From: Arthrobacter sp. Leaf137
Lineage (GTDB): Bacteria; Actinomycetota; Actinomycetes; Actinomycetales; Micrococcaceae
Length of the DNA stretch: 64,000 nucleotides
Direction: 5' to 3'
Assembly (NCBI RefSeq): GCF_001423525.1
Contig: NZ_LMOI01000019.1
Location: 124,001 to 188,000, forward strand
A program made the translations under genes and the position numbers. This document shows, one piece after another, positions 1 through 7,969 of the stretch (the stretch's first letter is position 1; each line of letters opens with the position of its first letter). The notes under the pieces were generated by a model that saw only the letters and a list, made by a program, of their open reading frames with translations, had not been told where the DNA came from and made no database searches.

Positions 1-1195
1 TCCCGGCGGCCGCGGCTGCGGAGGGTGTGCGGACATCGAATTCGTCGATGCGGGCTTTGGCGTTTTCGAGGATCCTGGCCGGGCTCATGCTGATGCCCTT
101 GGCGTAGGGAGGTTTGTCGTAAAGGTCCAGGACCAGGTTTTCGGCGACGGAGAAGGTTCCCACCAGGCCGTCCACCTTGCGGTCTTCGGGGACGAATCCG
201 ACGCCGGCCTTCAGGACCTCCTTGACGGACCGGCCCAGGAGTTCCTTGCCGTCGAGGGTGATGGAGCCGGACACCCGGTCCTGGAGTCCCAGGATGGCTT
301 CGGTGAGTTCGGTCTGGCCGTTGCCCTGGACGCCGGCGACGGCCAGGATTTCACCCCGGGCGATGTCGAAGCTGAGTCCGTCCACCACGTGCTGGCCGTT
401 GTGGGCGATAACTGTCAGGTCCCGGACCTCGAAGGTCTTCTCCTGCGGCTTGGCGGGGGCCTTTTCGAGGGTGAGGCTGACGGCGCGGCCTACCATCATC
501 GAGGCCAGGTCCGTGGTGGAAGCCGTGGGCTCCGCGGAGCCGACGACTTTGCCGCGCCGGATAACGGTAATGGTGTCCGAGACTTCCTTGACCTCACGCA
601 ACTTGTGGGAAATGAAGACGATGGAGGTGCCGCCGGCCTTGAGCTGCCGCATGATGTCCAGGAGCTCGTCGGTTTCCTGCGGGGTGAGGACGGCGGTGGG
701 CTCGTCAAGGATGAGGACCTTGGCGTTGCGGACCAGCGCCTTGATGATCTCAACCCGCTGCTGGACGCCGACGGGGAGGTCTTCCACCAAGGCATCTGGA
801 TCGACGTCGAAGCCGTACTGGTCCGAGATTTCCCGGATCCGGCGCCTGGTTTCGTCCAGGTTGAGGAAGCCCGCCGCTTTGGTGGGTTCGGCGCCCAGGG
901 CGACGTTTTCGGCGACGGTGAATACCGGGACAAGCATGAAGTGCTGGTGCACCATGCCGATGCCGGCCGCCATGGCGTCACCGGGGCCGCGGAAGGAGAC
1001 GGGTTTGCCGTCGATGAGGATTTCGCCGTCGGACGGCTCGTACAGCCCGTAGAGCACGTTCATCAGGGTGGATTTACCGGCCCCGTTTTCGCCCAGCAGG
1101 CAGTGGATCTGGCCGGACTCAACCACCACGTCGATGTGGTCGTTGGCGAGCAGGGTCCCAAAGCGTTTGGTGATGCCTCTGAGTTCAAGTTTCAA
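1..1195 (-). CDS. Sugar/nucleoside ABC importer, duplicated ATP-binding protein (3' end missing)
   Basis: Energises uptake for the BMP-type binding protein encoded just upstream on the same strand; it acts at the cytoplasmic face of the membrane. The first ATPase domain has Walker [10 protein letters not shown] (about residues 35-43), the signature region LPVGVQQRVEI and Walker B LILDEPT. The second domain begins near residue 250 with a degenerate P-loop (GVQGNGQTEL), as is usual for RbsA/NupO-type double ATPases of about 510 residues. About 398 codons are present; the C-terminus lies beyond base 1. The start is uncertain: TTG at 1195 begins KLELRGITKRFG, and another in-frame TTG lies at 1207. 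Permease genes would be expected outside the window. The family is clear; the substrate (nucleosides) is inferred from the BMP partner. Confidence 0.9.
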   Translation of the reverse strand, partial: MKLELRGITKRFGTLLANDHIDVVVESGQIHCLLGENGAGKSTLMNVLYGLYEPSDGEILIDGKPVSFRGPGDAMAAGIGMVHQHFMLVPVFTVAENVALGAEPTKAAGFLNLDETRRRIREISDQYGFDVDPDALVEDLPVGVQQRVEIIKALVRNAKVLILDEPTAVLTPQETDELLDIMRQLKAGGTSIVFISHKLREVKEVSDTITVIRRGKVVGSAEPTASTTDLASMMVGRAVSLTLEKAPAKPQEKTFEVRDLTVIAHNGQHVVDGLSFDIARGEILAVAGVQGNGQTELTEAILGLQDRVSGSITLDGKELLGRSVKEVLKAGVGFVPEDRKVDGLVGTFSVAENLVLDLYDKPPYAKGISMSPARILENAKARIDEFDVRTPSAAAAAG

Positions 1196-1314
1196 AACTC
1201 TGACCAATCTCGAAGCGTCCGGTGATCGACCGGACGGGATATGTGGCTGCAGCTCCAGCCTAGTGGGTGCAGCCGTCGGAGAGCCGGGCGGTGGCCCGAA
1301 AAAGGGATGCCAGC

Positions 1315-1360
1315 AAAAAGCGCCACTGCCGGCCAGTCAGGGACGGGCCGGCAGTGGCGC
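1315..1360 (-). terminator. Hairpin between the BMP lipoprotein gene and the ATPase gene
   Basis: A perfect 15-bp stem (1320-1334 with 1346-1360) and 11-nt loop begin 13 nt after the BMP gene stop. On the minus strand it is followed by TTTTT, the form of an intrinsic terminator. It lies inside an apparent operon, so it probably lowers expression of the ATPase relative to the binding protein rather than ending transcription completely. Confidence 0.75.
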
Positions 1361-1372
1361 CAAGTGCGAGGG

Positions 1373-2479
1373 TCAGGCCTTGGGGCTCGCGGCGGATTCG
1401 ACCTTCAGTTTGCCGTCCACGATGTCCTTCTTGATCTGGTCCAGTTCAGACTTCAGGTCCGCGGGAACCTGGGAATCGAAGTCGTGGAACGGTGCCAGCT
1501 GCACGCCGTCGTTGGCGAGGGTGCCAACGTAGGGGGTGTTGCTGAACTTGCCGTCCTTGTCTTCCTTCACCACGGTTTCCACGGCCTCGCCCATCTGCTT
1601 CATGACCGAGGAGAGCATGATCTCCTTGTAGTCCGGGGCAGTGAGGAAGCCGTCGGAGTCAACCCAGATCAGCTTGACGTCCTTGCCGGCATTCTTGGCT
1701 TCCTGCAGGGCAGCGCCTGCACCCTTGCCCACGGGCCCGGCCACCGGCATGACGATGTCGGCGCCCTGGTCCAGGAAGTTCCGGGTGAGCTGCTTTCCGA
1801 CGTCCTGCTTTTCGAAGTCGCCGGTGAAACTGCCGTCCTGGGCGTCCTTGTTCCAGCCAAGGAGCTTGACGTCCTTGCCCTTCTTTTCGTTGTAGTACTT
1901 CACGCCGTCCGCGTAGCCGTCCATGAAGATGGTGACGGTGGGGATCTTGATGCCGCCGAAGGTGGCCACGGTCCCCGTCTTGGTGGTGCCTGCGGCGAGG
2001 TAGCCGGCCATGAACGCCGCCTGCGCGGTGTCGTAGATGATCGGCTTGACGTTGCTGATGGGCGTCTCGTAGCCGAAGTCGATGATGGCGAAGTGGCTGT
2101 CCGGGTTGGCCGCGGCCTGCGCCTTGGTGGCATCGCCGAGCAGGAAGCCGACGGTCACGGTGAGGTCGCAGCCGGCGGTCACCATGGCACGGAGGTTGGG
2201 TTCGAAGTCGTTGTTGGTCTTGGATTCGACCTGGTTCACCTTGATGCCCAGGTCCTTCTCCGCCTTCTTCAGGCCCTCGTAGGAGGACTGGTTAAAGGAC
2301 TGGTCATCGAACCCGCCGGAGTCGGAGACGATGCAGCCGGTGTAGTCACTGGCACCGGCGGACGAGGTGCTTCCGGGTTCCGGGGCCGCGCCGCAGGCTG
2401 TCAAAAGAAGGGCCGAGGCGCTGACGGTAGCCAGGCCGGCAATTGAACCGCGCTTCAGGCGTGCACGCAGTGATGTCAT
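1373..2479 (-). CDS. BMP-family (PnrA-like) ABC transporter substrate-binding lipoprotein
   Basis: Extracellular binding lipoprotein that delivers substrates, probably nucleosides, to the ABC importer encoded downstream. The N-terminus has positive residues, a hydrophobic segment and the lipobox LLTAC near residues 25-29, so the mature protein should be lipid-anchored at Cys. The mature part starts with the BMP pattern GCIVSDSGGFDDQSFNQSSYEG and continues with ESKTNNDFEPN and the ligand-pocket region GFLLGDA, and is about 340 residues, normal for the family. ATG at 2479 is preferred over the adjoining TTG at 2482 because GGAGGA lies 6 nt upstream of the ATG. A strong hairpin follows the gene. 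Substrate specificity is an inference from the family. Confidence 0.92.
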   Translation of the reverse strand: MTSLRARLKRGSIAGLATVSASALLLTACGAAPEPGSTSSAGASDYTGCIVSDSGGFDDQSFNQSSYEGLKKAEKDLGIKVNQVESKTNNDFEPNLRAMVTAGCDLTVTVGFLLGDATKAQAAANPDSHFAIIDFGYETPISNVKPIIYDTAQAAFMAGYLAAGTTKTGTVATFGGIKIPTVTIFMDGYADGVKYYNEKKGKDVKLLGWNKDAQDGSFTGDFEKQDVGKQLTRNFLDQGADIVMPVAGPVGKGAGAALQEAKNAGKDVKLIWVDSDGFLTAPDYKEIMLSSVMKQMGEAVETVVKEDKDGKFSNTPYVGTLANDGVQLAPFHDFDSQVPADLKSELDQIKKDIVDGKLKVESAASPKA

Positions 2480-2671
2480 CAAGATTCCTCCAGGATGCGA
2501 GAGTGGCGCTACGGCACGAATTCAATGAGTGTCCGTTTCTGCACTGAAATTCTGTTGTCACTGATGCCCGCAGCATGCGCCGGAGCGCACTGATGCCATC
2601 ACTTTAGTGGCCTGCGCCACGTGCCCCTAGCACGCTGGCACCAGTTCCCGGAGATTGTTTACAAGTTGTTA

Positions 2672-2717
2672 CCAAGCAGTAGGGGTGCCGCGGATCCGCG
2701 GCACCCCTACTGCTTGG
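2672..2717. repeat. 46-nt perfect palindrome after the oxidoreductase gene
   Basis: Both 23-nt halves are exactly complementary around a central GGATCC. It begins 19 nt beyond the stop of the minus-strand oxidoreductase gene, in the 257-bp gap before the BMP gene. It has no clear T-tract. It can form a very stable hairpin and probably serves as the 3' end of the ohrR operon transcript. Its sequence is unrelated to the 48-nt palindromes elsewhere in the window. Confidence 0.7.
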
Positions 2718-2736
2718 TGAGGTTGGGGCTTCGGCC

Positions 2737-3756
2737 CTACAGGCGGACCAGCATCTTGCCCGTGTTGGCTCCATCCAGGAGGTCCATGAAGGCCTGCGGT
2801 GCGTTTTCCAGCCCGTCCACCACTGTCTCGTCGTAGCGGACTGTCCCATCAGAGAGCCAGCCGGCCATCTTCTCGGCGAACTCTGCAGAGTGCTGCCGCT
2901 GGCCGCCCACCAGGAAACCACGGAGGGTGAGCTGCTTGCCGATGGCCTGCATGAGGTTGTGCGGCGCGGGGGTGGGCTCGGTGGAGTTGTACTGGGCGAT
3001 GGCTCCGCACATGGCCACCCGGCCGCCGACGTTCAGGACCGACAATGCGGCTTCGAGGTGTTCGCCGCCCACGTTGTCGAAGTAGACGTCGATGCCCTGT
3101 TCACCGGCGGCCTTTTCGAGCTGCTCGCGCACAGGGCCGTCGTGGTAGTCAAAGGCGGCATCGAAACCGAGTTCGAGGAGCCTGGCCACCTTGGCGGGTG
3201 AGCCTGCGGAGCCGATGACGCGGGAGGCGCCCATGGCCTTGGCAATCTGGCCCACCAGCGAACCGACGGCGCCGGCGGCGCCGGAAACGAAGACGGCGTC
3301 CCCTTCCTTGAACTCGGCCACTTTGAGGAGGCCGGCGTAAGCGGTGAGGCCGGTCATGCCCAGTGCGCCCAGGAACGCCGATGCGGGAGCCAGGTCGGTC
3401 CGGGCCGGGGAGGCTGTGCTTCCGTCCACCACGGCGTATTCGCGCCAGCCGAGGGAATGCACCACGACGTCGCCTTCCTTGTGGGCGCCGGAACGGGACG
3501 CGATGACCTCACCCACGGCGCCGCCGTCGAGCGCTTTGTCCAGCGCGAAGGGCGCCGAGTAGGACTTGACGTCGTTCATGCGTCCGCGCATGTAGGGATC
3601 CACGGAGATGAACAGGTTCCGGACCAGGATCTGGCCGTCGGCCAGCTCCTGAAGCGGCGATTCGGCCAGCCGGAAGTTCTCCGGGACGGGCCGGCCCACG
3701 GGGCGGGACGCGAGCTGGATTTCACGGGTTGCTGCGGGAACGGTGGTGGTGCTCAT
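2737..3756 (-). CDS. NADP-dependent oxidoreductase of the MDR family (zinc-independent, CurA/PTGR-like)
   Basis: Predicted NAD(P)H-dependent reductase of reactive enones or similar carbonyl compounds, 339 residues, cytosolic. It shows the leukotriene B4 12-dehydrogenase/CurA pattern: N-terminal LASRPVGRPVPENFRL, VDPYMRGRMND, the dinucleotide-binding stretch VSGAAGAVGSLVGQIAK and YFDNVGGEHLEAAL. No structural zinc cysteine cluster is visible. Its ATG overlaps the stop of ohr by 4 bp (ATGA), indicating translational coupling. It is the last gene of the ohrR-ohr-oxidoreductase operon, so induction by organic peroxides is likely; a role in removing lipid-peroxidation aldehydes or enones is an inference from this context. 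Confidence 0.9.
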   Translation of the reverse strand: MSTTTVPAATREIQLASRPVGRPVPENFRLAESPLQELADGQILVRNLFISVDPYMRGRMNDVKSYSAPFALDKALDGGAVGEVIASRSGAHKEGDVVVHSLGWREYAVVDGSTASPARTDLAPASAFLGALGMTGLTAYAGLLKVAEFKEGDAVFVSGAAGAVGSLVGQIAKAMGASRVIGSAGSPAKVARLLELGFDAAFDYHDGPVREQLEKAAGEQGIDVYFDNVGGEHLEAALSVLNVGGRVAMCGAIAQYNSTEPTPAPHNLMQAIGKQLTLRGFLVGGQRQHSAEFAEKMAGWLSDGTVRYDETVVDGLENAPQAFMDLLDGANTGKMLVRL

Positions 3757-4184
3757 GCTGCGTACTCCAAAACTTTGAGTTCGACGGTGATGTTGCCGCG
3801 GGTGGCGTTCGAGTAAGGGCAGACCTGGTGGGCCTTGGCCACCAGGGCCTCGGCCGTTGCGAGGTCGAGCGCGGGAAGGGCGATCTCCAGTTCGGCGGCC
3901 AGGCCGAATCCTGCCCCATCGTCCAACTGGCCCAGGTGGACCTTCGCGGCGACGGCGGAGTCGGTCAGGTCGGCGCGCTCCTTGCGGCCCACCAGGCGGA
4001 GCGCCGAATGGAAGCATGCGGCGTAGCCCGCAGCGAAGAGCTGCTCAGGGTTGGTGCCCTGGCCGCTTCCGCCGAGTTCCACCGGGCTGGCGAGGCCCAC
4101 TTCGAGCTTGCCGTCATTGGACCGGGCGCTGCCGTCCCGGCCCTCGCCGGAGGCAAGTGCTTCTGCTGTGTAAAGGGTCTTCAC
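3753..4184 (-). CDS. ohr: Organic hydroperoxide resistance protein, Ohr (OsmC superfamily)
   Basis: Thiol peroxidase that reduces organic and fatty-acid hydroperoxides to alcohols. The 143-residue product has the Ohr hallmarks: VKTLYTAEALASGEGRDG at the start, the peroxidatic cysteine in GYAACFHSAL and the resolving cysteine in VCPYSNATRGN. GTG at 4184 gives the normal family length; reading further upstream only adds non-conserved residues. It follows ohrR by 76 bp and overlaps the oxidoreductase gene by 4 bp. Control by OhrR through the operator at 4712-4726 is expected because I see no second copy of that site in the 76-bp gap. Confidence 0.95.
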   Translation of the reverse strand: MKTLYTAEALASGEGRDGSARSNDGKLEVGLASPVELGGSGQGTNPEQLFAAGYAACFHSALRLVGRKERADLTDSAVAAKVHLGQLDDGAGFGLAAELEIALPALDLATAEALVAKAHQVCPYSNATRGNITVELKVLEYAA

Positions 4185-4260
4185 GTGGATGACCGCCCTT
4201 TCATGGTTGGTGTCTGGGTAAATTTTTGAGGCTCGCGGGAGCGTTGTGACGGGGGGCGCT

Positions 4261-4695
4261 TCAGACCGCGCCGTGGAGGGCGGCGGTGAGTTTAGCGAGA
4301 GTTCCGCGTAACTGCTCAAGCTCTCCGGCCGTGAGTCCGGCGGCGTCGGCCAGGCGCTGGGGAATGGCCCCGGCCTTGCTGCTCAGGTCCTTCCCGGCGG
4401 GCGTCAGATGGACGGCCACGCGGCGCTCGTCATCTCCGGAGCGGCGCCGTTCCACCAGGCCCAGGGCTTCGAGCCGCTTCAGCAGCGGGGACAGCGTCCC
4501 CGAGTCGAGGCCGAGCTCGTGGCCGAGGTCCTTGACCCCGCGCGGCTCGTTTTCCCACAGAACCAGCATGACGAGGTATTGGGGGTAGGTCAGTCCCAGT
4601 TCCTCCAGCACGGGCCGGTACACGGCCGTGGCGGCACGGGATGCCGAATAGAGGGCGAAACACACTTGCCGGTCAAGGCGGGGAGCATCAGTCAC
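4261..4695 (-). CDS. ohrR: MarR-family organic peroxide sensor/repressor OhrR
   Basis: Dimeric winged-helix repressor that releases DNA when its N-terminal cysteine is oxidised by organic peroxides. The sensing cysteine is in RQVCFALYSASRA near residue 13, in the same context as Bacillus and Xanthomonas OhrR. The winged helix follows (GVKDLGHELGLDSGTLSPLL, then RRRSGDDERRVAVHLT). Length about 144 residues is normal. GTG codons occur at 4695 and 4701; neither has a good ribosome site, and either would give a nearly full-length protein. First gene of the ohrR-ohr-oxidoreductase operon, with its own operator just upstream, so autoregulation is expected. Confidence 0.93.
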   Translation of the reverse strand: MTDAPRLDRQVCFALYSASRAATAVYRPVLEELGLTYPQYLVMLVLWENEPRGVKDLGHELGLDSGTLSPLLKRLEALGLVERRRSGDDERRVAVHLTPAGKDLSSKAGAIPQRLADAAGLTAGELEQLRGTLAKLTAALHGAV

Positions 4696-4711
4696 AAACA
4701 CAACGTTAGTC

Positions 4712-4726
4712 CACAATTCAATTGTG
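4712..4726. promoter_or_regulatory. Predicted OhrR operator
   Basis: CACAATT-C-AATTGTG is a perfect 7-1-7 inverted repeat lying 10-16 bp upstream of the candidate ohrR starts. It closely matches the known OhrR site of Bacillus subtilis (TACAATT-AAATTGTA type). Its position means OhrR would block transcription of the whole operon. Confidence 0.8.
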
Positions 4727-4764
4727 CACAACTTACATGTGCTTGCAGCTCCCCCGGTCCGCTC

Positions 4765-4804
4765 AAAAAGGCGCGACGCCGGCACTTTGTAAGTGCCGGC
4801 GTCG
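4765..4804 (-). terminator. Intrinsic terminator of the M20 amidohydrolase gene
   Basis: A 14-bp perfect stem (4774-4787 with 4791-4804) with a 3-nt loop is followed on the minus strand by GCGCC and TTTTT. It lies about 70 bp after the stop codon of the amidohydrolase gene. Confidence 0.85.
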
Positions 4805-4873
4805 CCTTCTCGTGTGTGTGCAGGCCGAACGGTGCGGCCGGGGCTTCCCCTGCCGCTCAGCCGGGAACGGAGC

Positions 4874-6073
4874 CTACAGGTCGCGGATGGTGCGCAGGGC
4901 CGCACCCGTCAGCACCTGGATCCCAAGACCCAGAGCGCGTTCGTCCAGGATGTAGTCCCCGCGGTGCAAGTCGTATTCCTCGCCACCCGGTGTCTTGGTT
5001 CCCAGGCGCATCATGGCGCCGGGTAGTTCGGCCAGGAACCAGGCGAAGTCTTCGCCGCCCATGGACTGCGGGGTAAGCACCACGGCGCTCTCGCCGATTT
5101 CGGCGCGGGCGGATGCTTCGATGAGGGCGGTCTCATGCTCGGAGTTCACCACCGGCGGCACTCCCCGGGTGTGTTCGAGCCGGACGTCCACGCCGTACGG
5201 CGCCGCCACCTGGTGGACAACCTCATCGAGCAGTTCACCGGCGGCGTGCCACGCTTCACGGTCCAGGCAGCGCATGGTGCCGGCCATGTAGCCCACCCCG
5301 GGGATGGCGTTGGGAGCGGAACCGGCGGACATCTGGCCCCAGACCACAGAGACGCCACTGCGGACATCAACCCGCCGGGACAGCACGGCGGGCACATTCA
5401 CGGCGATCTGGGCCAGTGCGAAGACGAGGTCTTCGGTCAGGTGCGGACGGGACGTGTGGCCGCCGCGGCCGGACAGTTCGATCCGGATGGTGTCCGAAGC
5501 CGACGTGATGGCCCCAATGCGGGTTCCGATCTTGCCAACTTCGATCCGGGGATCGCAGTGCAGGGCCAGGATCCGGGGAACACCGTCCAGCACGCCCTGC
5601 TCGATGCACGCGTGGGCACCGCCGGGCATCGTTTCCTCGGCCGGCTGGAAGATGATGCGGATGCTGCCGCCCAGGGGCGCTTCCTGGTGCATGCGGTGCA
5701 GGACCAGGGCGATCCCCAGCATGGTGGTGGTGTGGACGTCGTGGCCGCAGGCGTGCGTGACACCGTGGTTCCTCGACGCGAACGGCAGGCCTGTTTCTTC
5801 GATGATCGGCAAGGCGTCGATGTCCCCGCGGAGGGCCGTGGCGATGGGGCCCTCACCAACGTCCACGGTGAGCCCCGTGCCCTCCAGGCGGCGCGGCGCG
5901 AGGCCTGCAGCCTCCAGCCGCTCGGCCAGTTTGTCAGTGGTGCGGTACTCCTTGAACGAAAGCTCCGGATGCGCGTGCAGGTCCCGGCGGAATTCGATCA
6001 GTTCCGGCAGGAGCGGCTCCAGCCACGGAGCCACCAAAGCGGTGGGTTCGGCTTCAGTAGTGTAGTTGCGCAC
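4874..6073 (-). CDS. M20 family metallopeptidase (amidohydrolase)
   Basis: Zinc-dependent hydrolase of N-acyl amino acids, hippurate-like amides or small peptides; cytosolic, 399 residues. Typical M20D motifs are LRGDIDALPI (metal-binding Asp), THACGHDVHTTTMLG (metal-binding His/Asp), the catalytic/bridging acid pair in FQPAEETMPGG, and a C-terminal GGEDFAWFL with a metal ligand. Starts at GTG 6073; no strong ribosome site is visible. Single-gene unit, flanked downstream by a clear terminator and upstream by manC on the same strand about 97 bp away, separated by a hairpin. The exact substrate cannot be read from the sequence. Confidence 0.92.
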   Translation of the reverse strand: MRNYTTEAEPTALVAPWLEPLLPELIEFRRDLHAHPELSFKEYRTTDKLAERLEAAGLAPRRLEGTGLTVDVGEGPIATALRGDIDALPIIEETGLPFASRNHGVTHACGHDVHTTTMLGIALVLHRMHQEAPLGGSIRIIFQPAEETMPGGAHACIEQGVLDGVPRILALHCDPRIEVGKIGTRIGAITSASDTIRIELSGRGGHTSRPHLTEDLVFALAQIAVNVPAVLSRRVDVRSGVSVVWGQMSAGSAPNAIPGVGYMAGTMRCLDREAWHAAGELLDEVVHQVAAPYGVDVRLEHTRGVPPVVNSEHETALIEASARAEIGESAVVLTPQSMGGEDFAWFLAELPGAMMRLGTKTPGGEEYDLHRGDYILDERALGLGIQVLTGAALRTIRDL

Positions 6074-6127
6074 TGCTTCACTCTAGCGATCGTGGCCGCA
6101 ATAGCGTCCATCACGGTCGCCGCGTTA

Positions 6128-6156
6128 CATCCCGGGCACGGCTGGTGCCCGGGATG
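6128..6156. terminator. Hairpin after manC
   Basis: A 12-bp perfect stem (6128-6139 with 6145-6156) with loop GGCTG begins 14 nt after the manC stop. It has no T-tract, so terminator activity is probable but not certain. Confidence 0.6.
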
Positions 6157-6170
6157 GGGACGGCGGCATC

Positions 6171-7304
6171 CTAGAGGACGTCGGTGTCGCCGCTGGCCTT
6201 GAGGGCGTCGACGGCGGCCTTGACCCGCTGGGAGTTGGCCATGGTGGTGACCAGGAGGGCATCGGGCGTATCCACGATCACCACGTCTTCAATGCCGATC
6301 AGGGCAATGACGCGCTTGGTGTCGGTGACCACCACGCCGCTGGAGTTCTCCGTGAAGACGCGGGCACCCTCGCCCAGCACCGTCACGTCATCCACTTCCT
6401 TGGCGGAGTTGAGCCGGCCCACGGAGGCAAAGTCTCCGACGTCGTCCCACCGGAAAGTCCCGGGCACGACGGCGACGTCCCCGGCTTCAGCGGCGGGTTC
6501 AGCCACGGCATAGTCGATGGCGATCTTCGGCAGCGTGGGCCATACCCGCGCCGTGACCTCATCGCGCTCCGGGGTATCCCAGGCGCGGGCGATCTCCTGC
6601 AGCCCCTGGAACAGTTCGGGCTGGTTGGCTTCCAGGTGCTTGAGCAGCAGAGCGACGGGAGCCACGAACATGCCGGCATTCCAGACATAGTTGCCGCTAT
6701 CGACGTACTGCTGGGCCACCGTTTCGTCCGGTTTTTCCACGAACTCCACCACGTCCTGGGCGCTGGGCGCTCCTTCAACATGGAGCACCTGGCCCGAACG
6801 GATGTAACCGAAGCCTGTGGACGGGTGCGTGGGCTTGATGCCGATGGTGACGATTTTCCCGGCAGCTGCGGTGTAGATGGCCTCGCGGACCGCTTCCTGG
6901 AAGAGCTGGTCCGGGCTGATCACCTGGTCCGCCGCGAAGGATCCCATGATGGTGTCGGGATCGCGTTCGTGCAGGATGGCGGCGGCGAGTCCGATCGCGG
7001 CACCGGAGTCCTTGGGCTCTGATTCAAGCACCAGGTCGGCGTCCTGGACCTCGGGAAGCTGCCTGCACACCGCATCGCGGTGCGCCTTTCCGGTGACCAC
7101 CAGCATCCGGTCCCCCGCGAGCGGGTGGAGCCGGTCATAGGTGGCGCGCAGCAAGGTGCTGCCCGAACCGGTGAGGTCGTGAAGGAACTTGGGAGCTGCG
7201 GCTCGTGACAGGGGCCAGAGGCGGGTCCCCACTCCGCCGGCCGGAATCACCGCGTAAAAGCGGTCCAAAGGTGATACCGGGCTTGTCACTTTGTCTGTAC
7301 TCAT
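6171..7304 (-). CDS. manC: Mannose-1-phosphate guanylyltransferase
   Basis: Makes GDP-mannose from mannose 1-phosphate and GTP, the donor for mannolipids and glycans. The 377-residue protein has the nucleotidyltransferase signature AVIPAGGVGTRLWPLSR near residue 18, followed by PKFLHDL, ESEPKDSGAAIGLAAAI and the acceptor-side VEFVEKP. It lacks the C-terminal isomerase domain of bifunctional ManC. ATG at 7304 was chosen over an adjoining TTG at 7307. Divergent from the sdh operon; the neighbouring gap of 281 bp must hold both promoters. The mannosyltransferase-like gene at 56.4 kb is a possible consumer of its product (inference). Confidence 0.93.
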   Translation of the reverse strand: MSTDKVTSPVSPLDRFYAVIPAGGVGTRLWPLSRAAAPKFLHDLTGSGSTLLRATYDRLHPLAGDRMLVVTGKAHRDAVCRQLPEVQDADLVLESEPKDSGAAIGLAAAILHERDPDTIMGSFAADQVISPDQLFQEAVREAIYTAAAGKIVTIGIKPTHPSTGFGYIRSGQVLHVEGAPSAQDVVEFVEKPDETVAQQYVDSGNYVWNAGMFVAPVALLLKHLEANQPELFQGLQEIARAWDTPERDEVTARVWPTLPKIAIDYAVAEPAAEAGDVAVVPGTFRWDDVGDFASVGRLNSAKEVDDVTVLGEGARVFTENSSGVVVTDTKRVIALIGIEDVVIVDTPDALLVTTMANSQRVKAAVDALKASGDTDVL

Positions 7305-7585
7305 CAAGGCCTACTTTAGCCGAACGGGCGCGGTTGCCCGCGTAGACGGACCTGCGCCCGGGAGCCTCCCCGGAAGCAGGAGAGCCGCTTTGGGAGCAAG
7401 GCTTTGTGGCGTTTGTCTCAAAAATTCAGGAAAACCGCGCCACTGCTGGGCAGCAAGATGCTCCTAAATTGAATAAGCTGTGAGCGAAGCCTAGATTTAG
7501 GCCTGAGCTACGAGTGCTCTCGCAGCAGGCGTTCCCCCCGCGTGGATCTCATGCCAGCGCCGCTGTGTTGCAGGGAGGTTTATCA
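7305..7585. other. Divergent intergenic region, manC / sdhCDAB
   Basis: 281 bp with no convincing gene. It must contain the manC promoter (minus) and the sdh promoter (plus). Visible elements are an AT-richer stretch near 7450-7475, an imperfect inverted repeat GCCTA-GATT-TAGGC around 7490-7503, and a clear ribosome site GGGAGG before sdhC. I cannot assign a specific regulator. Confidence 0.5.
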
Positions 7586-7966
7586 GTGCCGACAAAACCA
7601 GCTGGCACCTTGTACCGCGGCCGTGAAGGCATGTGGTCTTGGGTAGGACACCGGATTACCGGTGTAGTGATCTTTTTCTTCTTGTTGGTCCACGTCCTGG
7701 ACACAAGCCTGGTGCGTGTGTCCCCGGAGGCGTACACCGCCGTCATCGGCGCCTACAAGAATCCGCTGATGGCACTGGGTGAGACGGGCCTTGTCGCTGC
7801 GATCGTGTTCCACGCCTTCAACGGCCTGCGCATCATCGCAGTGGACTTCTGGAAGAAGGGCGCCAAGTACCAGCGCCAGATGCTTTGGGTAGTCCTGGGC
7901 CTCTGGGTTGTCACCATGGTCGCCTTCTCCATCCGCCACCTGTCCCTCGCCCTCGGAGGTCACTAA
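7586..7966 (+). CDS. sdhC: Succinate dehydrogenase cytochrome b556 subunit
   Basis: Membrane anchor of succinate dehydrogenase (complex II), holding heme b and the quinone site with SdhD. The 126-residue protein has three hydrophobic helices; the first follows REGMWSWVGHRITGV, the SdhC signature with its conserved Ser/His/Arg, and FHAFNGLRIIAVDF holds the likely heme-ligand His. GTG at 7586 is supported by GGGAGG 8 nt upstream and by homologous length; the frame is open further upstream without conserved residues. First gene of sdhCDAB, 3 bp from sdhD. Confidence 0.95.
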   Translation: MPTKPAGTLYRGREGMWSWVGHRITGVVIFFFLLVHVLDTSLVRVSPEAYTAVIGAYKNPLMALGETGLVAAIVFHAFNGLRIIAVDFWKKGAKYQRQMLWVVLGLWVVTMVAFSIRHLSLALGGH

Positions 7967-7969
7967 GCC

